64,000 bases of DNA from Skermania sp. ID1734 (GCF_007489285.1 NZ_VLIY01000007.1:1-64000); one strand, 5' to 3'; positions 24,521-33,917 are shown, counted from the stretch's first letter. The notes: generated by a model not told the origin, from the sequence alone. Program-made: numbers and translations.

Positions 24521-25317
24521 GCTGAGCCGAGCGCCACCGCTGATTCGGCGGTGTACACCAGGAAGGTCAGCGACTCCTGGAAGTACAACTGAACGGTCTC
24601 GGCGTCGTGCGACAGGTAGCCGATCGACAGGTCCTGACCGATCTGCAGGTCGTAATCACCGCCGCGGGTGCTCAGCACGAATGCGCCGTCGATGGCGGGT
24701 GCCCAGATGATGTCGCCCTCGATCAGCCGCCTGATGTGCTCCCGGATCGGGTAACCGTGGTCGGATGTCTCGCTGACCTCGGTGTACAGGTCGGCGCTGA
24801 GCAGCACCGAGTACGGGCCGCCGACGCCAGCCAGTCGCAGTTCGCTCAGCGCCTGGCTGATGGCTTCCGGGACCAGGCGGATGTCGCTCGGCACCGCTAC
24901 CGGCGCGTTCGAGGTAGCAGCGCGGATGCCTTCGATACCGGCCGCCGCGTAACCTTCGAAGATTGCACGGTCCTCCGCGAACGCGATCTTGCGCGCGGCG
25001 TCCTTGACCGGGTCCCAGTCGGGGTCCTGCGCGCCCCGGTCGACATCGTCGATTTCGGTGCGCGACAACGTGAACGGAACACGCAACTCGACCAGCGGCG
25101 CCACCTGGCGCTGACGCGCCTGCACACCGTCGCCGGGAGCCTCGATCTGCTTCGTGCGACCCAGGCCGACCCCCGAGAAGTCTGTGCCGTGCGGACCGGA
25201 CACGTCGACCACCCGGCGGCCGGCGATGTGCCGCTTGAAGGTTCGCGTGGCTTCTTCTTCGATCGATTCCCACGCCGCGTCCGTGATCGGTGCGAGGTCC
25301 CGGTAGAGGTTGTTCAT
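24517..25317 (-). CDS. Encapsulin shell protein (Cfp29-like)
   Basis: The 266-residue protein matches family 1 encapsulins (linocin M18/Cfp29): MNNLYRDLAPITDAAWESIE at the start, ARRTFKRHIAGRRVVDV-like block, FTLSRTEIDDVDRGAQDPDW, and DLSIGYLSHDAETVQLYFQE at the end. These have the HK97 phage capsid fold and self-assemble into a shell of about 60 subunits that holds an enzyme. The gene starts four bases inside the DyP gene's end (ATGA overlap), and the DyP protein carries the matching cargo tail. In M. tuberculosis the pair is Rv0798c/Rv0799c. Confidence 0.95.
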   Translation of the reverse strand: MNNLYRDLAPITDAAWESIEEEATRTFKRHIAGRRVVDVSGPHGTDFSGVGLGRTKQIEAPGDGVQARQRQVAPLVELRVPFTLSRTEIDDVDRGAQDPDWDPVKDAARKIAFAEDRAIFEGYAAAGIEGIRAATSNAPVAVPSDIRLVPEAISQALSELRLAGVGGPYSVLLSADLYTEVSETSDHGYPIREHIRRLIEGDIIWAPAIDGAFVLSTRGGDYDLQIGQDLSIGYLSHDAETVQLYFQESLTFLVYTAESAVALGSA

Positions 25318-26330
25318 CGGTGGTTGCTCCTTCTGAGGCTGCCTATGTTCAACGATCCGTCGCTGGATGCGGTTGTGGGGGCGTCTGCAACCGCCGCGGT
25401 GCCTGGCGGTGGCGGCAGGTCATCGAGAAACTCGAGTGGCGGCGAGAAAAACAGCGAGCCGGTGATCGCGGTCGAGAAGTCCAAGATCCGGTCGTGGTGC
25501 GCCGGGCCCGCGCCGAGGAACATGCGCTGCAGCATCTTCTCGGTCACCGTCGGCGTTTTGGCGTAACCGATGAAGTACGTCCCGAACTCTTTTTCTTTCT
25601 GGCTGCCGAAGGGCATGTTGTGCCGGGTGATCTGGTGCTGCGTTCCGTCCGGATCCTCGATCGTGGTCATCGCGACATGTGAATCCGCCGGCTTGCGGTC
25701 ATCGGGTATCTCGATGTCATCCAGCTTGCCCCGTCCGATAACCCGCTCCTGCTCCTCGACGGAGATCGAGTTCCAGTCGGTCAGGTCGTGGAGGTACTTC
25801 TGCACGATCACGTAACTGCCGCCGCTGAATTCGGGATCCTCATCGCCAACCAGAGTTTGGTCCGCCGCCGCCCAGCCCGTGGGATTTTCGGTGCCATCAA
25901 CGAACCCGAGTAGGTCGCGTTGTTCGAAATACCTAAATCCTTGAGTCTCATCGACAATCGTGGCGGCCCCGTCGAGGCGTTCCGCAATCTTGCTGGCCAG
26001 CTCGAAACACAGATCCGGCGTATTGGCGCGAATGTGGAACAACAAGTCGCCAGGAGTTGACGGCGCCGAATGGCGATTGCCCGAAAGTGCTTCGAACTCA
26101 TGCAATTCCGCAGGACGCGGCCCGGAGAAAAGTCGATCCCAGGCCGCTGACCCGATGCTCGTCACGCAAGCAAGATGGCCGTCCGGAGACCGAAACCCCA
26201 CGGCGCGTTGCAGTCCCGCGACATCTTCGAGAAGTGCCCGGGTGGTGTCCTCGCCGCCGTCATCGATGGTGAAGACCAGGAAGATTGCGGCAGGGGTGAG
26301 CGGATTGAGGATCGGCTGCGGTTCGCCCAT
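25314..26330 (-). CDS. Dye-decolorizing peroxidase (DyP), encapsulin cargo
   Basis: The 338-residue haem peroxidase has the family motif LGFVDGTENPTG (catalytic Asp near residue 142) and later QITRHNMPFGS with the proximal His and HHDRILDFSTAITGSLFF. DyP enzymes reduce H2O2 while oxidising dyes, phenols or haem-like donors. After a Pro/Ala-rich linker the C-terminus reads DGSLNIGSLRRSNHR, which is the known encapsulin targeting tail. The ATG at 26328-26330 gives MGEPQPILNPLTPAA, matching family starts; a GTG three codons upstream is the alternative. Confidence 0.93.
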   Translation of the reverse strand: MGEPQPILNPLTPAAIFLVFTIDDGGEDTTRALLEDVAGLQRAVGFRSPDGHLACVTSIGSAAWDRLFSGPRPAELHEFEALSGNRHSAPSTPGDLLFHIRANTPDLCFELASKIAERLDGAATIVDETQGFRYFEQRDLLGFVDGTENPTGWAAADQTLVGDEDPEFSGGSYVIVQKYLHDLTDWNSISVEEQERVIGRGKLDDIEIPDDRKPADSHVAMTTIEDPDGTQHQITRHNMPFGSQKEKEFGTYFIGYAKTPTVTEKMLQRMFLGAGPAHHDRILDFSTAITGSLFFSPPLEFLDDLPPPPGTAAVADAPTTASSDGSLNIGSLRRSNHR

Positions 26331-26405
26331 GGTCTTCACACTAGAGCACTAGCCAATCTTGATCGATCCTAGTCAGTGGTGGTGGTCACAAATCACGATC
26401 ACATC

Positions 26406-26421
26406 TAGGACGTCCTATAAA
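26406..26421 (+). promoter_or_regulatory. Palindromic operator overlapping the -10 box of the LLM oxidoreductase gene
   Basis: TAGGACGTCCTA (26406-26417) is a perfect 12-bp palindrome, and its last TA begins TATAAA (26416-26421), a good -10 box 19 bp before the ATG at 26441. A dimeric repressor, for example of the TetR type, bound here would cover the promoter. No regulator gene is adjacent. Confidence 0.5.
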
Positions 26422-26440
26422 ACCGGTCTACCGTGAGGTG

Positions 26441-27481
26441 ATGCAGATCGGGCTGGGCATCAACTACGCGGGTGGCTTCAAAGAGGTGGCGGCCGAGGTC
26501 GCCGACCTGGAACGGGCGGGCGCCGACATCGTTTTCGTCCCCGAGGCGTACTCCTTCGATGCGGTCAGTGCGCTCGGTTACCTTGCCGCTAAGACCAACA
26601 CGATCAAGTTGGCGTCGGGAATCATGCAACTCTACACCCGCACCCCAACGTTGACGGCGATGTCTGCGGCCGGGATTGATTACGTCTCCGACGGTCGGTT
26701 CATCCTCGGGCTCGGCGCGTCCGGCCCACAGGTCATCGAGGGATTTCACGGCGTTGCCTACGACGCCCCGATCGGCCGTACCCGCGAGGTGGTCGAAATC
26801 TGTCGCATGGTGTGGCGGCGCGAGCCCGTGATCTACGACGGCCGCTATTACCAGTTGCCGTTGCCTGCAGACCGCGGCACTGGGCTGGGCAAGCCACTGA
26901 AACTCATCAATCACCCGGTGCGCGAGCGCATTCCGGTGCTGCTGGCGGCGCTCGGGCCAAAGAATGTGGCACTGGCCGCCGAGATCGCCGAAGGGTGGCA
27001 GCCGATCTTCTACTACCCGGAGAAGGCCAAGGAGGTCTGGGGGGAATCGCTCGATGCGGGCCGCGCCAAGCGTGATCCCGCGCTCGGGCCGCTCGAGGTC
27101 TACGCGGGCCCGTCGCTGGCCATCGGCGACGACGTCGAACCGCTGCTCGAGTGGGTCAAGCCGCATCTCGCGCTCTACATCGGCGGCATGGGCGCGCGCA
27201 GCAAGAACTTCTATTTCCAGCTTGCCTGCCGGTACGGGTTCGAGGAGGCCGCGCACCGGATTCAGGACCTCTACCTCGATGGCAAGAAAGAGGAAGCGGC
27301 CCAAGCCGTGCCCGATGAACTGGTGCGATCGGTGTCGTTGATCGGACCGGCGAGCTACGTGCGCGAGCGCGTAGCGGCGTTCGCGGAGTCGGGCGCGACG
27401 ACGCTCAACGTGGTGCCGCTGGCGGCGGACGCTGCGGGCCGGGTGCGGCTCATCGAGCAGCTGCGCGAGTTGGTCGACTAA
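26441..27481 (+). CDS. F420-dependent luciferase-like monooxygenase-family oxidoreductase
   Basis: The 346-residue protein is of the LLM class: QIGLGINYAGGFKEVAAEV at the start, VFVPEAYSFDAVSALGYLAA, LASGIMQLYTRTPTLTAMSA, GRFILGLGASGPQVIEGFHG, and VLLAALGPKNVALAAEIAEGW. Actinobacterial members mostly use deazaflavin F420 to reduce or oxidise small substrates, often coenzyme A esters or xenobiotics. The ATG at 26441 is preceded by GAGGTG. It resembles the enzyme recalled as Rv3520c. It stands alone with its own palindromic operator; the substrate is unknown. Confidence 0.85.
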   Translation: MQIGLGINYAGGFKEVAAEVADLERAGADIVFVPEAYSFDAVSALGYLAAKTNTIKLASGIMQLYTRTPTLTAMSAAGIDYVSDGRFILGLGASGPQVIEGFHGVAYDAPIGRTREVVEICRMVWRREPVIYDGRYYQLPLPADRGTGLGKPLKLINHPVRERIPVLLAALGPKNVALAAEIAEGWQPIFYYPEKAKEVWGESLDAGRAKRDPALGPLEVYAGPSLAIGDDVEPLLEWVKPHLALYIGGMGARSKNFYFQLACRYGFEEAAHRIQDLYLDGKKEEAAQAVPDELVRSVSLIGPASYVRERVAAFAESGATTLNVVPLAADAAGRVRLIEQLRELVD

Positions 27482-27500
27482 TTACTTCTTATTACTTCTT
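27481..27500. repeat. Tandem repeat of ATTACTTCTT
   Basis: Two perfect 10-bp copies lie between two convergent genes, partly within the stop codons of both (LLM stop 27479-27481, cupin stop 27499-27501). It could arise by slippage and may help end transcription. Confidence 0.8.
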
Positions 27501-27825
27501 ATTTCGCGACCGTCAACAGGAACGCCACGTCCTCCAGCGCCTCGACACTGTGCCGCGCGTTGGGCACCACCAGCAGATCGCCGGTCGAGCCCTTCCAGGT
27601 GTTCGACCCGCTGACCAACTGCAACTTTCCGCTCAGCACCAGCAGCGTCGCCTCGCCCTGATTGTCGTGCTCGGCTAGGCTCTTGCCCGCGCTCAATCCG
27701 ACCACCGTCTGCCGCAGGCTGCGGGAATGGCCGCCGTAGATCGTTTGTGAGCTGCGTCCGCTCGATGCCGAGCCGGCGAGCTTGAGTTGTTGACGAGCGA
27801 CTGCGGTCAGCGATTTCTTGTCCAT
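27499..27825 (-). CDS. Small cupin-fold protein
   Basis: The 108-residue protein has the double-stranded beta-helix pattern with GKSLAEHDNQGEATLLVLSG and KGSTGDLLVVPNARHSVEAL. The first block carries His and Glu and the second carries His, so a metal site is possible. The function of such small cupins varies widely. Its start overlaps the end of dfrA by 19 bp, so it lies at the tail of the thyA-dfrA unit; whether it takes part in folate metabolism is not known. Confidence 0.75.
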   Translation of the reverse strand: MDKKSLTAVARQQLKLAGSASSGRSSQTIYGGHSRSLRQTVVGLSAGKSLAEHDNQGEATLLVLSGKLQLVSGSNTWKGSTGDLLVVPNARHSVEALEDVAFLLTVAK

Positions 27826-28361
27826 GAAGCCTCTCCTTGGGCTGGGGGAAAGGTCTTGCCCTTGGAGTATGACCGACCATCGCCGTCAATTTGCCGGTAG
27901 GTGCTAAATCGGTATCGCAACCCGTCGGCAGCCACCTGCCAGGGTCCGTGCGAGGCGATCCACGCAGGCCCGATCGTGGGTGCGAAGGCGTCACCGGCGA
28001 GATCGGCGTCGATCTCGGTGACCACCAGTATCTGGGCAAACGGCATTGCGGCTCGATAGATTTCGGCCCCACCGATGACCCAAGCGTCGGTGCCGGCAAG
28101 TTCGATCGCGTTCTCGAGCGTGCCCACCCGCTCGGCGCCCGCGCCGTGCCACCCGGTTTGGCGGGTGACGACGATGTTGCGGCGCCCGGGCAGCGGCCGA
28201 AACCGCGGCGGCAGCGAATCCCAGGTCTTGCGGCCCATGATCACCGGGCCGCCCACAGTGGTCGCCTTAAAGTGCGCCAGGTCCTCGGGCAGCGACCACG
28301 GGATGGCACCCGCGTTGCCGATCACACCGGCGCTGGTCTGGGCCCAGATCAGCCCGACCAC
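27807..28361 (-). CDS. dfrA: Dihydrofolate reductase
   Basis: The 184-residue enzyme reduces dihydrofolate to tetrahydrofolate with NADPH. Visible blocks are MVGLIWAQTSAGVIGNAGAI, IPWSLPEDLAHFKATT with the substrate-binding acidic residue (Glu or Asp after LP), VIMGRKTWDSLPPRFRPLPG and AWVIGGAEIYRAAMPFA. It is the usual target of trimethoprim. The protein runs about 25 residues beyond the M. tuberculosis enzyme of 159 residues, with a polar tail YSKGKTFPPAQGEASWTRNR that enters the cupin gene. GTG (28359-28361) directly follows the thyA TGA. Confidence 0.93.
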   Translation of the reverse strand: MVGLIWAQTSAGVIGNAGAIPWSLPEDLAHFKATTVGGPVIMGRKTWDSLPPRFRPLPGRRNIVVTRQTGWHGAGAERVGTLENAIELAGTDAWVIGGAEIYRAAMPFAQILVVTEIDADLAGDAFAPTIGPAWIASHGPWQVAADGLRYRFSTYRQIDGDGRSYSKGKTFPPAQGEASWTRNR

Positions 28362-29174
28362 TCAGACCGCCACCGGCGCCTTGATGGCCGGATGATGTTG
28401 GTAGTCAAGGATTTCGACGTCATCGAAGGTGTAATCGAACAGCGTTTTGGCCTTGCGTAGCTTCAGCGTGGGAAAGCGGTACGGCTCGCGCGAGAGCTGC
28501 TCGGTCACCTGTGCGACGTGATTGTCGTATATGTGGCAATCGCCGCCGGTCCAAATGAAGTCGCCGACCTCGAGCTCCGCCTGCTGGGCCATCATGTGCG
28601 TGAGCAGCGCATAGCTGGCGATGTTGAACGGCACCCCGAGGAACAGGTCGGCGCTGCGCTGATAGAGCTGGCAGGAAAGCCTGCCGTCGGCGACGTAGAA
28701 CTGGAAGAACGCGTGGCACGGTGCCAGCGCCATCTTGTCGAGTTCGGCGACATTCCAGGCCGAGACGATGATGCGCCGCGAATCCGGGTCGAAACGCAAC
28801 CGCTCGAGCGCCTGACTGATCTGATCGATGTGCTCGCCGCTCGGCGTGGGCCAGCTGCGCCACTGCACGCCGTAGACCGGTCCGAGCTCGCCCTGCTCGT
28901 CGGCCCACTCGTCCCAGATGGTCACGCCGTTTTCCTGCAGCCACGCCACGTTCGAGTCGCCGCGCAGGAACCACAGCAGCTCGTAGACGATCGACTTCAG
29001 ATGCACCCGCTTGGTGGTGATCAGCGGAAAGCCGTCGGCGAGCCGGTAGCGCAGCTGATGCCCGAACACCGCGCGGGTGCCGGTGCCGGTGCGGTCCGCC
29101 TTGGTCGCGCCGGTTTCCATGACCAGCCGCAGCAGGTCCTCGTACTGGGTGTCCGCCTCGGTGTGTGCCGCCAC
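28362..29174 (-). CDS. thyA: Thymidylate synthase
   Basis: The 270-residue enzyme makes dTMP from dUMP and methylene-tetrahydrofolate, giving dihydrofolate for the next gene's product. It is a classic Thy[31 protein letters not shown], nucleophile Cys153 in [32 protein letters not shown], and C-terminus [10 protein letters not shown]. The GTG at 29172-29174 gives an N-terminus a few residues longer than that of E. coli. The TGA stop abuts the dfrA start without a gap, so the pair is one unit. Confidence 0.95.
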   Translation of the reverse strand: MAAHTEADTQYEDLLRLVMETGATKADRTGTGTRAVFGHQLRYRLADGFPLITTKRVHLKSIVYELLWFLRGDSNVAWLQENGVTIWDEWADEQGELGPVYGVQWRSWPTPSGEHIDQISQALERLRFDPDSRRIIVSAWNVAELDKMALAPCHAFFQFYVADGRLSCQLYQRSADLFLGVPFNIASYALLTHMMAQQAELEVGDFIWTGGDCHIYDNHVAQVTEQLSREPYRFPTLKLRKAKTLFDYTFDDVEILDYQHHPAIKAPVAV

Positions 29175-29184
29175 GGGCGCCAGT

Positions 29185-30348
29185 TTATGGCAGCCGGCGG
29201 TCAATCTCGAAGGCCAGGCAGAGCTCGGCGACGTCCTTCGGCCGCGACAGCGACCGGCCGGTGTGCTCCTCGATGCGATGCAAGCGGTGTCGCACGGTGT
29301 TCGGGTGAACGTAGATCCGAGCAGCCGTCTCGTTCGCCGATCCGCCCGCGTCGAGCCACGCCCGAAACGTCTCCACCAGAATCGCGCGCTCCTCGTCCGG
29401 CAATGCGTTCAACCCGCCCAGCACGGACCGGCCGATCCGTTCCATCACCTCAGGTGAACTGACCGCGGCGTAGGCGAGGGGAGAGTCCTCGAAGACGCTG
29501 ACGAGCGAGTGATCCGACGACTTGGCGGCCAGGGCCAGTCGGGCCAGGCGCAGCGCATCGCCCGTATCGCCGAGATTGTCGAAGTCCGGGCTGATGCCCA
29601 CCCGTGCGGTCGCGGCACTGCGCAGCACCCGGATGAGCGTCGTTCGTGACTCGGTCCGCGGCAGGTAGACGATGCCGACTTGCAGATCCGGCAACAGTCG
29701 CCAGGCCGACCGGATGTCGTGTGCGTCAAGCTTGGCGGCGATCTCCGGCAACCCGAGCTTGCCGATCGCCGGAACCTGCGCGGCGACCACGACGAACGGC
29801 CCGGCGACTGGCAAGCGCAACAAATCTGCCGCATCCCAGAGGTTCTGGGTATCGGTGATCCGGCGGAACAACAGCGCCTCGACCAGCGCCGAGCGCTCCT
29901 CCTCGCGTTGCAGCATTTGCACGGTCAGCTGATCCCGATACGCGCCCGCCATTGCCTGTGTGAAGGTTTCGTGCGCCTGCAGGATCTGTGCGGTCGTGTC
30001 GAGGATGGCTTCTGCGCGCATCCCCGACTGGCGTGCCGCAGTCACGGTTTCTTCCCACATCACCCGGAACCCGACCCGGTACGCCGACATCACGGCGGTC
30101 AACGGGACACCGGCGACCGCCCGTGCGGCGCCCGTCTCTTCGGCGGGCGCCACGTCGAGATCGGTATCGCCAGCTAAGGAACGAATGACGAAAGTGGTGT
30201 TAGCCAAACAGCTCTCGCGCAGATCATCGAGAGTCACGACGCCGCTGGAACCGTAGAAATCGACCTCGCGGGCGATGGCGTCGGTCACCGCGTCGCCGAG
30301 TTCGCCGATACGAGCCAGCATCAGCCGGCTCAACTCCACTGCGCTCAT
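29185..30348 (-). CDS. PucR/CdaR-family transcriptional regulator
   Basis: The 387-residue protein has an N-terminal sensory region with [20 protein letters not shown] (as in RsbRD_N-type domains) and a GGDEF-derived middle part. The C-terminus is a PucR-type helix-turn-helix: [36 protein letters not shown]. Such regulators sense small molecules and switch nearby catabolic genes. It lies between the GMC oxidoreductase gene (49 bp upstream) and thyA (10 bp downstream) on one strand. A paralogue sits at 33975. The ATG at 30346-30348 was chosen over a TTG two codons upstream. Confidence 0.85.
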   Translation of the reverse strand: MSAVELSRLMLARIGELGDAVTDAIAREVDFYGSSGVVTLDDLRESCLANTTFVIRSLAGDTDLDVAPAEETGAARAVAGVPLTAVMSAYRVGFRVMWEETVTAARQSGMRAEAILDTTAQILQAHETFTQAMAGAYRDQLTVQMLQREEERSALVEALLFRRITDTQNLWDAADLLRLPVAGPFVVVAAQVPAIGKLGLPEIAAKLDAHDIRSAWRLLPDLQVGIVYLPRTESRTTLIRVLRSAATARVGISPDFDNLGDTGDALRLARLALAAKSSDHSLVSVFEDSPLAYAAVSSPEVMERIGRSVLGGLNALPDEERAILVETFRAWLDAGGSANETAARIYVHPNTVRHRLHRIEEHTGRSLSRPKDVAELCLAFEIDRRLP

Positions 30349-30397
30349 GGTCAAACACTAGAGCCGGCCGGCTGCTGCGCACCCCCGACTGCCGATC

Positions 30398-31972
30398 TCA
30401 GCTGCTCCCGGCGATCATGGCGGCCGCTTTCTCCCCGACCATGACGGTTGGGGCGTGGGTATTGCCGTGCGGGATGGTCGGAAACACCGACGCGTCGGCC
30501 ACCCGCAGTCCGCGGACGCCGTGCACGCGCAACTCCGGGTCCACCACTCCGTCGCTGTCCGTGCCGATACGCGCGGTGCAACTGGGGTGGTAGGTGTGTT
30601 CGACGTTGCGGCGCACTTCCTCTTCGATGCCTGCCCGGATGCTCACCTTTGGTCCCGGATGGATCTCGTCGCCGAGGAACTCCGCGAGTGGACCCGCCGC
30701 AGCGACCTCGCGGGCGCGCTCGATGCCCGTCACCATCGCCTCCATGTCATCGGATTCGGCAAAGTAGTTGAAGGTGACCGCGGCCTTGTCCTTCGGGTCG
30801 GCACTGCGCAACCGGACCTGCCCGGTGCTTTGCGCGCCCACCATCGAGCAGCCGATCGCGAATGCCGGTTTCGCGTGCTTGCCAAATCCGTGCTCCCAGA
30901 AATAGCCCGGTGCGGCGATGAACTGCATATACGGCGCGTCATCGCCGGCGCGGGTATGGAAGAAGGCGCCGGCCTCACCGATATTGGAGGTGAGCAGACC
31001 CCGCCGGCGCAACACATAGTTGAGCAATTGCACCGGGTTTTCGGCACCGGCCAGGGTGCCCTTGGCGGTCGTTTCGTAGTTGACCAGGTACATCGGGTGG
31101 TCCATGAGGTGGCTACCGACGTTGGGATTGTCCACGACCACCGCAATGTTGTGCTCGCGAAGGTGATCGGCGGGTCCGATCCCGGACAGCATCAACAGCT
31201 GCGGCGTGTTGAGTGCTCCGGCGGCGAGGATCACCTCTCGGTCGGCGCGCACCACCTCCCGCTTGCCGTCGCGTTCGACTTCCACGCCGGTGACGCGGTC
31301 TCCGTCCAATTGCAGCCGACGCACGAACGTGTCCGTCCACACCGTGAAGTTGTCCCGCTTGCGGGCGGGTTTCACGTATCCGTCGGCGGTGGTCCAGCGT
31401 TGCCCGCGGTGCTGGGTGAGCTGGTAGAGGCCGGCGCCGAGTTGGTCGGAGCCGTTGAAATCGTCGTTGCGGGGCAGACCGGTCGCGGCCATCGCCTCCA
31501 CCAGTCGCTGACTGAGTTCGTTCGGCGACCTCGGATCTTCGATGTACAGGGGACCGGTGGATCCGTGAAAGTCGTTGGCGCCCCGGGAGTTATGTTCGGA
31601 CCGTTTGAACAAGGGCAGCACCTCGTCGTAGGACCAACCGACCGCGCCCGCCTTCGCCCATCCGTCATAGTCGGCGCGGTTACCGCGGATGTAGATCATC
31701 GCGTTCATCCCGCTGCAGCCGCCGAGATACTTGCCGCGGGGTTGATAAATCTTGCGGCCGTTCAGATGCGGCTCGGGTTCGGTGTAGAACTCCCAGTCGT
31801 GCTTCGTCTTGAACTGCTTCGAGAACGCCGCTGGGATTTGGATATTGAGGTGTCGACCGGAGCCGCCGGCCTCGATGAGCAGGACTCGTGCGGACGAATT
31901 CTCGGAGAGCCGGCCCGCGACGACTGCGCCGCCCGATCCCGCCCCGACGACGATGTAGTCAAAAGTAGTCAT
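30398..31972 (-). CDS. GMC-family FAD oxidoreductase (choline-dehydrogenase-like)
   Basis: The 524-residue enzyme has the GMC pattern: YIVVGAGSGGAVVAGRLSE with the FAD-binding beta-alpha-beta, RGKYLGGCSGMNAMIYIRG (GMC signature 1), GALNTPQLLMLSGIGP (signature 2), and the C-terminal catalytic residues His in TYHPSCTARIG and Asn in PHGNTHAPTVMVG. It oxidises a primary alcohol to an aldehyde. The aldehyde dehydrogenase gene 47 bp upstream could take the product to an acid. The ATG at 31970-31972 gives MTTFDYIVVG; longer starts add an unrelated leader. Confidence 0.88.
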   Translation of the reverse strand: MTTFDYIVVGAGSGGAVVAGRLSENSSARVLLIEAGGSGRHLNIQIPAAFSKQFKTKHDWEFYTEPEPHLNGRKIYQPRGKYLGGCSGMNAMIYIRGNRADYDGWAKAGAVGWSYDEVLPLFKRSEHNSRGANDFHGSTGPLYIEDPRSPNELSQRLVEAMAATGLPRNDDFNGSDQLGAGLYQLTQHRGQRWTTADGYVKPARKRDNFTVWTDTFVRRLQLDGDRVTGVEVERDGKREVVRADREVILAAGALNTPQLLMLSGIGPADHLREHNIAVVVDNPNVGSHLMDHPMYLVNYETTAKGTLAGAENPVQLLNYVLRRRGLLTSNIGEAGAFFHTRAGDDAPYMQFIAAPGYFWEHGFGKHAKPAFAIGCSMVGAQSTGQVRLRSADPKDKAAVTFNYFAESDDMEAMVTGIERAREVAAAGPLAEFLGDEIHPGPKVSIRAGIEEEVRRNVEHTYHPSCTARIGTDSDGVVDPELRVHGVRGLRVADASVFPTIPHGNTHAPTVMVGEKAAAMIAGSS

Positions 31973-32019
31973 AGTTGTTCCTGAGTGGTCGAAGTGAATC
32001 AGCAGATATTGCAATCGGT

Positions 32020-33735
32020 TCAGCCACGCAGGGCCGACGCGAAGATCTTGGGTAGCCGGGTCCATTTCGGGTCCGCGGCGAATGCCGTGAGCAGCTTGCC
32101 GGTTTTGGCGGCCGTCTTGTTATCGACGAACCACGGCGGCTTCGGTGAGAGCGCGAACTCACCGTGTAGCAGCGAGCGCGGCGCCGGTCGGAACGGGCCG
32201 CGCACGACAGTGCGTTCCACGCGGTCGATCAACCACGCGTTGTGCACCACGCCGATTCCGCTTTGCACGTCGGCGATGGTGTGGCCCGGGAACGCGCCCC
32301 ACGATGCTGTCGGCGTCAGGTAACCCACGCCGGTCCAGGCGTTGATGGCGATTGTGCCGTAGCGCAAATCCTCGACCAGCTGATCAAACGCGGCGCCGAG
32401 TTCGGAGATGGTGGCCGGTTTGGCGATGACGTTTACGCCGAGGGTTCCGGTGAACGTCTCGTTGGCGGTGCGGGCTGCTGCCGCGGCGAACTCGGCCCCG
32501 TCGCCGGAGATCTCGACCACGCCCAGGACTGGAGCGAAGTACTCGCCGGACAGAATCGGCTCGTCCGCGCGCGGTTCGACGCCGGTGACCAGGAGTCGCT
32601 CGCCCGCCGGTCCGAGGCGCTCGGCGTGTGGATAGGCGGTGCTGGCCTGCGCGACGCGGTCGTCGCTGCCCGGGTAGTACGCGCGTCGGCCCGGCGCATT
32701 GGCCATGGCCGAGCGCAGGGCTGTCAGGAATTGATCCTTCTGAGGCCAGTCCGAGGAGACGATCAAGGCCTGTGCGGCCACGCAGTTGTAGCCGCCGTTG
32801 TGCAGCCGCTGAGTGGCAACATGCTCGGCCTGAAACGCGATGTCCGCCGCGCTCCACTGCCCGGGCAGCACGATTGTCGGCGATACTCCGCCGAGCTCGC
32901 TGGTTACCGGCTTGCTCAGCTTCGGCGCTCCGTTCTGTTTGCGCTCTTCGGCTTCTGCGCCGGTCCCCCATACGATCGCGTCGTGTGTCCTGGCGCTGCC
33001 CGTCATGTGCACATGCGCGACGAGATCATGGTTGACCAGATAGCCACCGACCTCGGCGTCGCCGGTGAGCAGCCGGACCGCGCCCAGCTCGATCAGCGGG
33101 GCCAGGATCTTGCTGAAAACCGGCAGTAGCGGGTCGGTGATGGGGTTGAGCTTGAGCGCGACCACCCGGTTGTGCGCAATCAACTCGTAGAGAGTGTCCA
33201 GCGGGGCGATCGAGGTGATGTTGCCGGCGCCCAGGACCGCGCCGATGCCGTTGGTGCGGGCCGGATTGAGTTGAGCGAGGCCGGCACTTGCTTTTGCGGC
33301 GGCGCTGTCGACGCCACGTTGCAGCCACACCTTGGCGCTGAATCCATTGAGCAGCAGGGCATCGAACGGCCCGGTCGGCAGCACGTCGATGGTGACCCGG
33401 TCGCTGGCAGTGCCGAAGGAGGCGTTGTCCAACGGGCTCCGCCCACGGTCGATGGCCTCGAGGGTTTCGGAGAGGGCGGCCAGACTGGCGGCCATCACAT
33501 ATGGTCCCGAGATCCATTCCTCACCGGCGAGTTGCGACGAGCCTTGCAGACCCTTGATTCCGACGGCGGCGTCCACCCACTCCTGCGCATGCTCTCGGGT
33601 GAGTTCGCGCACCCGATCCAGCAGCTCGCGCCGCTCCGGCAGCCCGAGCGCGGCCCACCGCTGCTCTCCTTCGGCGAGGTCGGACAGTGCGGCATCCACC
33701 GCAGCATGCGCTGCCGGCGCCTTTTTGGTAACCAC
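32020..33735 (-). CDS. Atypical aldehyde-dehydrogenase-family protein
   Basis: The 571-residue protein is longer than common ALDHs by about 80 residues and departs from the usual consensus. It keeps a nucleotide block AVLGAGNITSIAPLDTLYEL, the glutamate region TSELGGVSPTIVLPG, and a cysteine in GGYNCVAAQALIV (Cys318) where the nucleophile is expected. The C-terminus (AINAWTGVGYLTPTASWGAFPG) also fits. The GTG start follows GGAGGATCGCA. It precedes the GMC oxidoreductase gene, so an alcohol to aldehyde to acid pathway is likely under the divergent PucR regulator. The substrate is unknown. Confidence 0.82.
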   Translation of the reverse strand: MVTKKAPAAHAAVDAALSDLAEGEQRWAALGLPERRELLDRVRELTREHAQEWVDAAVGIKGLQGSSQLAGEEWISGPYVMAASLAALSETLEAIDRGRSPLDNASFGTASDRVTIDVLPTGPFDALLLNGFSAKVWLQRGVDSAAAKASAGLAQLNPARTNGIGAVLGAGNITSIAPLDTLYELIAHNRVVALKLNPITDPLLPVFSKILAPLIELGAVRLLTGDAEVGGYLVNHDLVAHVHMTGSARTHDAIVWGTGAEAEERKQNGAPKLSKPVTSELGGVSPTIVLPGQWSAADIAFQAEHVATQRLHNGGYNCVAAQALIVSSDWPQKDQFLTALRSAMANAPGRRAYYPGSDDRVAQASTAYPHAERLGPAGERLLVTGVEPRADEPILSGEYFAPVLGVVEISGDGAEFAAAAARTANETFTGTLGVNVIAKPATISELGAAFDQLVEDLRYGTIAINAWTGVGYLTPTASWGAFPGHTIADVQSGIGVVHNAWLIDRVERTVVRGPFRPAPRSLLHGEFALSPKPPWFVDNKTAAKTGKLLTAFAADPKWTRLPKIFASALRG

Positions 33736-33917
33736 TTGCGATCCTCCGGATTCTCGACGATCCGCCGCGGACGGGAGTCCGCAAACGCTGCTGATATGAG
33801 TGTGCGCGTGCCAGCGCTGCGCGAACCATGTGCCGCGGTAGCGGATCTACCGGCTTGCAATTGTGCTGAAGCACTAGTGGATACGGGGCGGGCCTGAGAT
33901 GGATCCGTCATCGCATT

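Noticed and set aside
26341-26352. Near-palindrome CTAGAGCACTAG upstream of DyP
   Set aside because: Arms differ at one base in six and it lies next to the start codon; too weak to list as an operator without binding data.
30455-31984. Plus-strand open frame of about 500 codons opposite the GMC oxidoreductase
   Set aside because: The GMC gene has all family motifs, and the opposite frame has none.
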